A stretch of 34,772 nt of DNA from Halomonas heilongjiangensis (GTDB lineage: Bacteria; Pseudomonadota; Gammaproteobacteria; Pseudomonadales; Halomonadaceae): contig NZ_PNRE01000098.1 in NCBI RefSeq assembly GCF_002879645.1, positions 1 to 34,772 of the forward strand, read 5' to 3'. The stretch's first letter is position 1. The number at the start of each line of letters is the position of its first letter. The notes under the pieces are model-generated. The model was not told where the DNA came from, made no database searches, and saw nothing but the letters and a program-made list of their open reading frames with translations. Made by a program: the position numbers and the translations under genes. Shown one piece after another: positions 34,259 through 34,772 of this stretch.

Positions 34259-34772
34259 TCAACGCCGGAGCTGCCCCTGCCGCCCCAGGCTGACCCGCTC
34301 ATGGCCGGCCAGGTCACGCAGGCTCGCCACCTCCCCATAGCCCGCAGCGACCAGGGCACGGCGCACCGCCGCGGCCTGGTCGAAGCCGTGCTCGAGCAGC
34401 AGCCAGCCCCCCGGCTCGAGGTGATTGCGAGCCTCGCGCACCAGGTGGAGGAGGTCGGCCATGCCCTGCTCCCGGGCCACCAGCGCACTGTGCGGCTCGA
34501 AGCGCACATCACCGACCGCCAGGTGCGGGTCGTCCTCGGCCACGTAGGGCGGGTTGGCGACGATCAGCTCGAACGCCTCGCCGGTGAGCGCCGCGAACCA
34601 GTCGCTCTGGCGGAACTCGGCGTTGGCGATGCCCAGCCGTTCGGCATTGCCCCGCGCCAGCGCCACCGCTTCCGGCCGCAGGTCGACCCCCAGCGCCCGC
34701 CAGCCGGGGCGCTCGCTGGCAAACGCCAGGGCGATGGCACCGGTGCCGGTGCCGAGGTCGAGCAGCCGCCCC
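34259..34772 (-). CDS. prmC: Release factor glutamine methyltransferase, C-terminal part (5' end outside window)
   Basis: A class I SAM-dependent methyltransferase running off the right edge of the window; 171 residues are visible. The SAM-binding DLGTGTGAIALAFASERP motif lies near the edge, then GVDLRPEAVALARGNAERLG and the catalytic NPPYVAEDDPHLA, followed by the typical LEPGGWLLLEHGFDQAAAV. PrmC (HemK) methylates the Gln of the GGQ motif in peptide-chain release factors. The NPPY context and spacing fit PrmC better than PrmB. The usual upstream neighbour prfA would lie beyond the edge. Confidence 0.92.
   Translation of the reverse strand, partial: GRLLDLGTGTGAIALAFASERPGWRALGVDLRPEAVALARGNAERLGIANAEFRQSDWFAALTGEAFELIVANPPYVAEDDPHLAVGDVRFEPHSALVAREQGMADLLHLVREARNHLEPGGWLLLEHGFDQAAAVRRALVAAGYGEVASLRDLAGHERVSLGRQGQLRR

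Overview
The window is one contiguous, gene-dense stretch of a GC-rich gammaproteobacterial chromosome. Gene content and protein style suggest a Halomonas-like halophile (an inference: no rRNA or species marker is present). The theme is catabolism of polyamines and of methylated compounds. I see no transposase, integrase, tRNA, rRNA or CRISPR. No stretch longer than 300 bases lacks a gene.

Layout: (1) 1-1033: the glycine-rich 3' end of an unknown gene, its terminator, and a LuxR-type regulator. (2) 1100-8148, 'module 1': a divergent pair of units. On the minus strand are an M20-family carbamoylase/amidase and a PuuC-like aldehyde dehydrogenase, coupled by an ATGA overlap. On the plus strand are a class III aminotransferase, a structured intergenic element, an NhaC-family antiporter and agmatine deiminase. 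(3) 8231-15132, 'module 2': a second divergent pair. On the minus strand are PuuD, a SpuC-like aminotransferase and a second PuuC. On the plus strand are a PuuA-like glutamylpolyamine synthetase and a second NhaC-family antiporter. (4) 15203-15838: a YcfJ-like glycine-zipper envelope protein. (5) 16072-24083: a one-carbon module with an MTHFR-like protein, a DmdA-like GcvT-family demethylase, a dimethylglycine-dehydrogenase-like FAD/GcvT fusion, a GbdR-like AraC regulator and formate-tetrahydrofolate ligase. (6) 24104-32568: a solitary PuuB-like oxidase, then the operon puuB-puuA-potFGHI with a clear Rho-independent terminator. (7) 32808-34772: moeB, lrp and the 3' part of prmC.

How the genes fit together: the pot operon imports putrescine and its first two genes glutamylate and oxidise it. 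PuuC and PuuD from module 2 can finish the route to GABA. SpuC plus PuuC gives a direct transaminase route. Module 1 mirrors module 2 but has agmatine deiminase where module 2 has PuuA, and a carbamoylase-family hydrolase where module 2 has PuuD. The most interesting inference is that module 1 encodes a 'carbamoyl-protected' route: agmatine to N-carbamoylputrescine, then 4-ureidobutanal, then 4-ureidobutyrate, then GABA. In it the ureido group does the job of the gamma-glutamyl group in the Puu pathway. No AguB-type (nitrilase-family) N-carbamoylputrescine amidase and no gabT/gabD pair is visible here. The one-carbon module would move methyl groups from an unidentified methylated substrate (a betaine, dimethylglycine or DMSP-like compound) onto tetrahydrofolate and on to formate with ATP gain.

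All functional calls rest on reading motifs and gene order, not on database searches.
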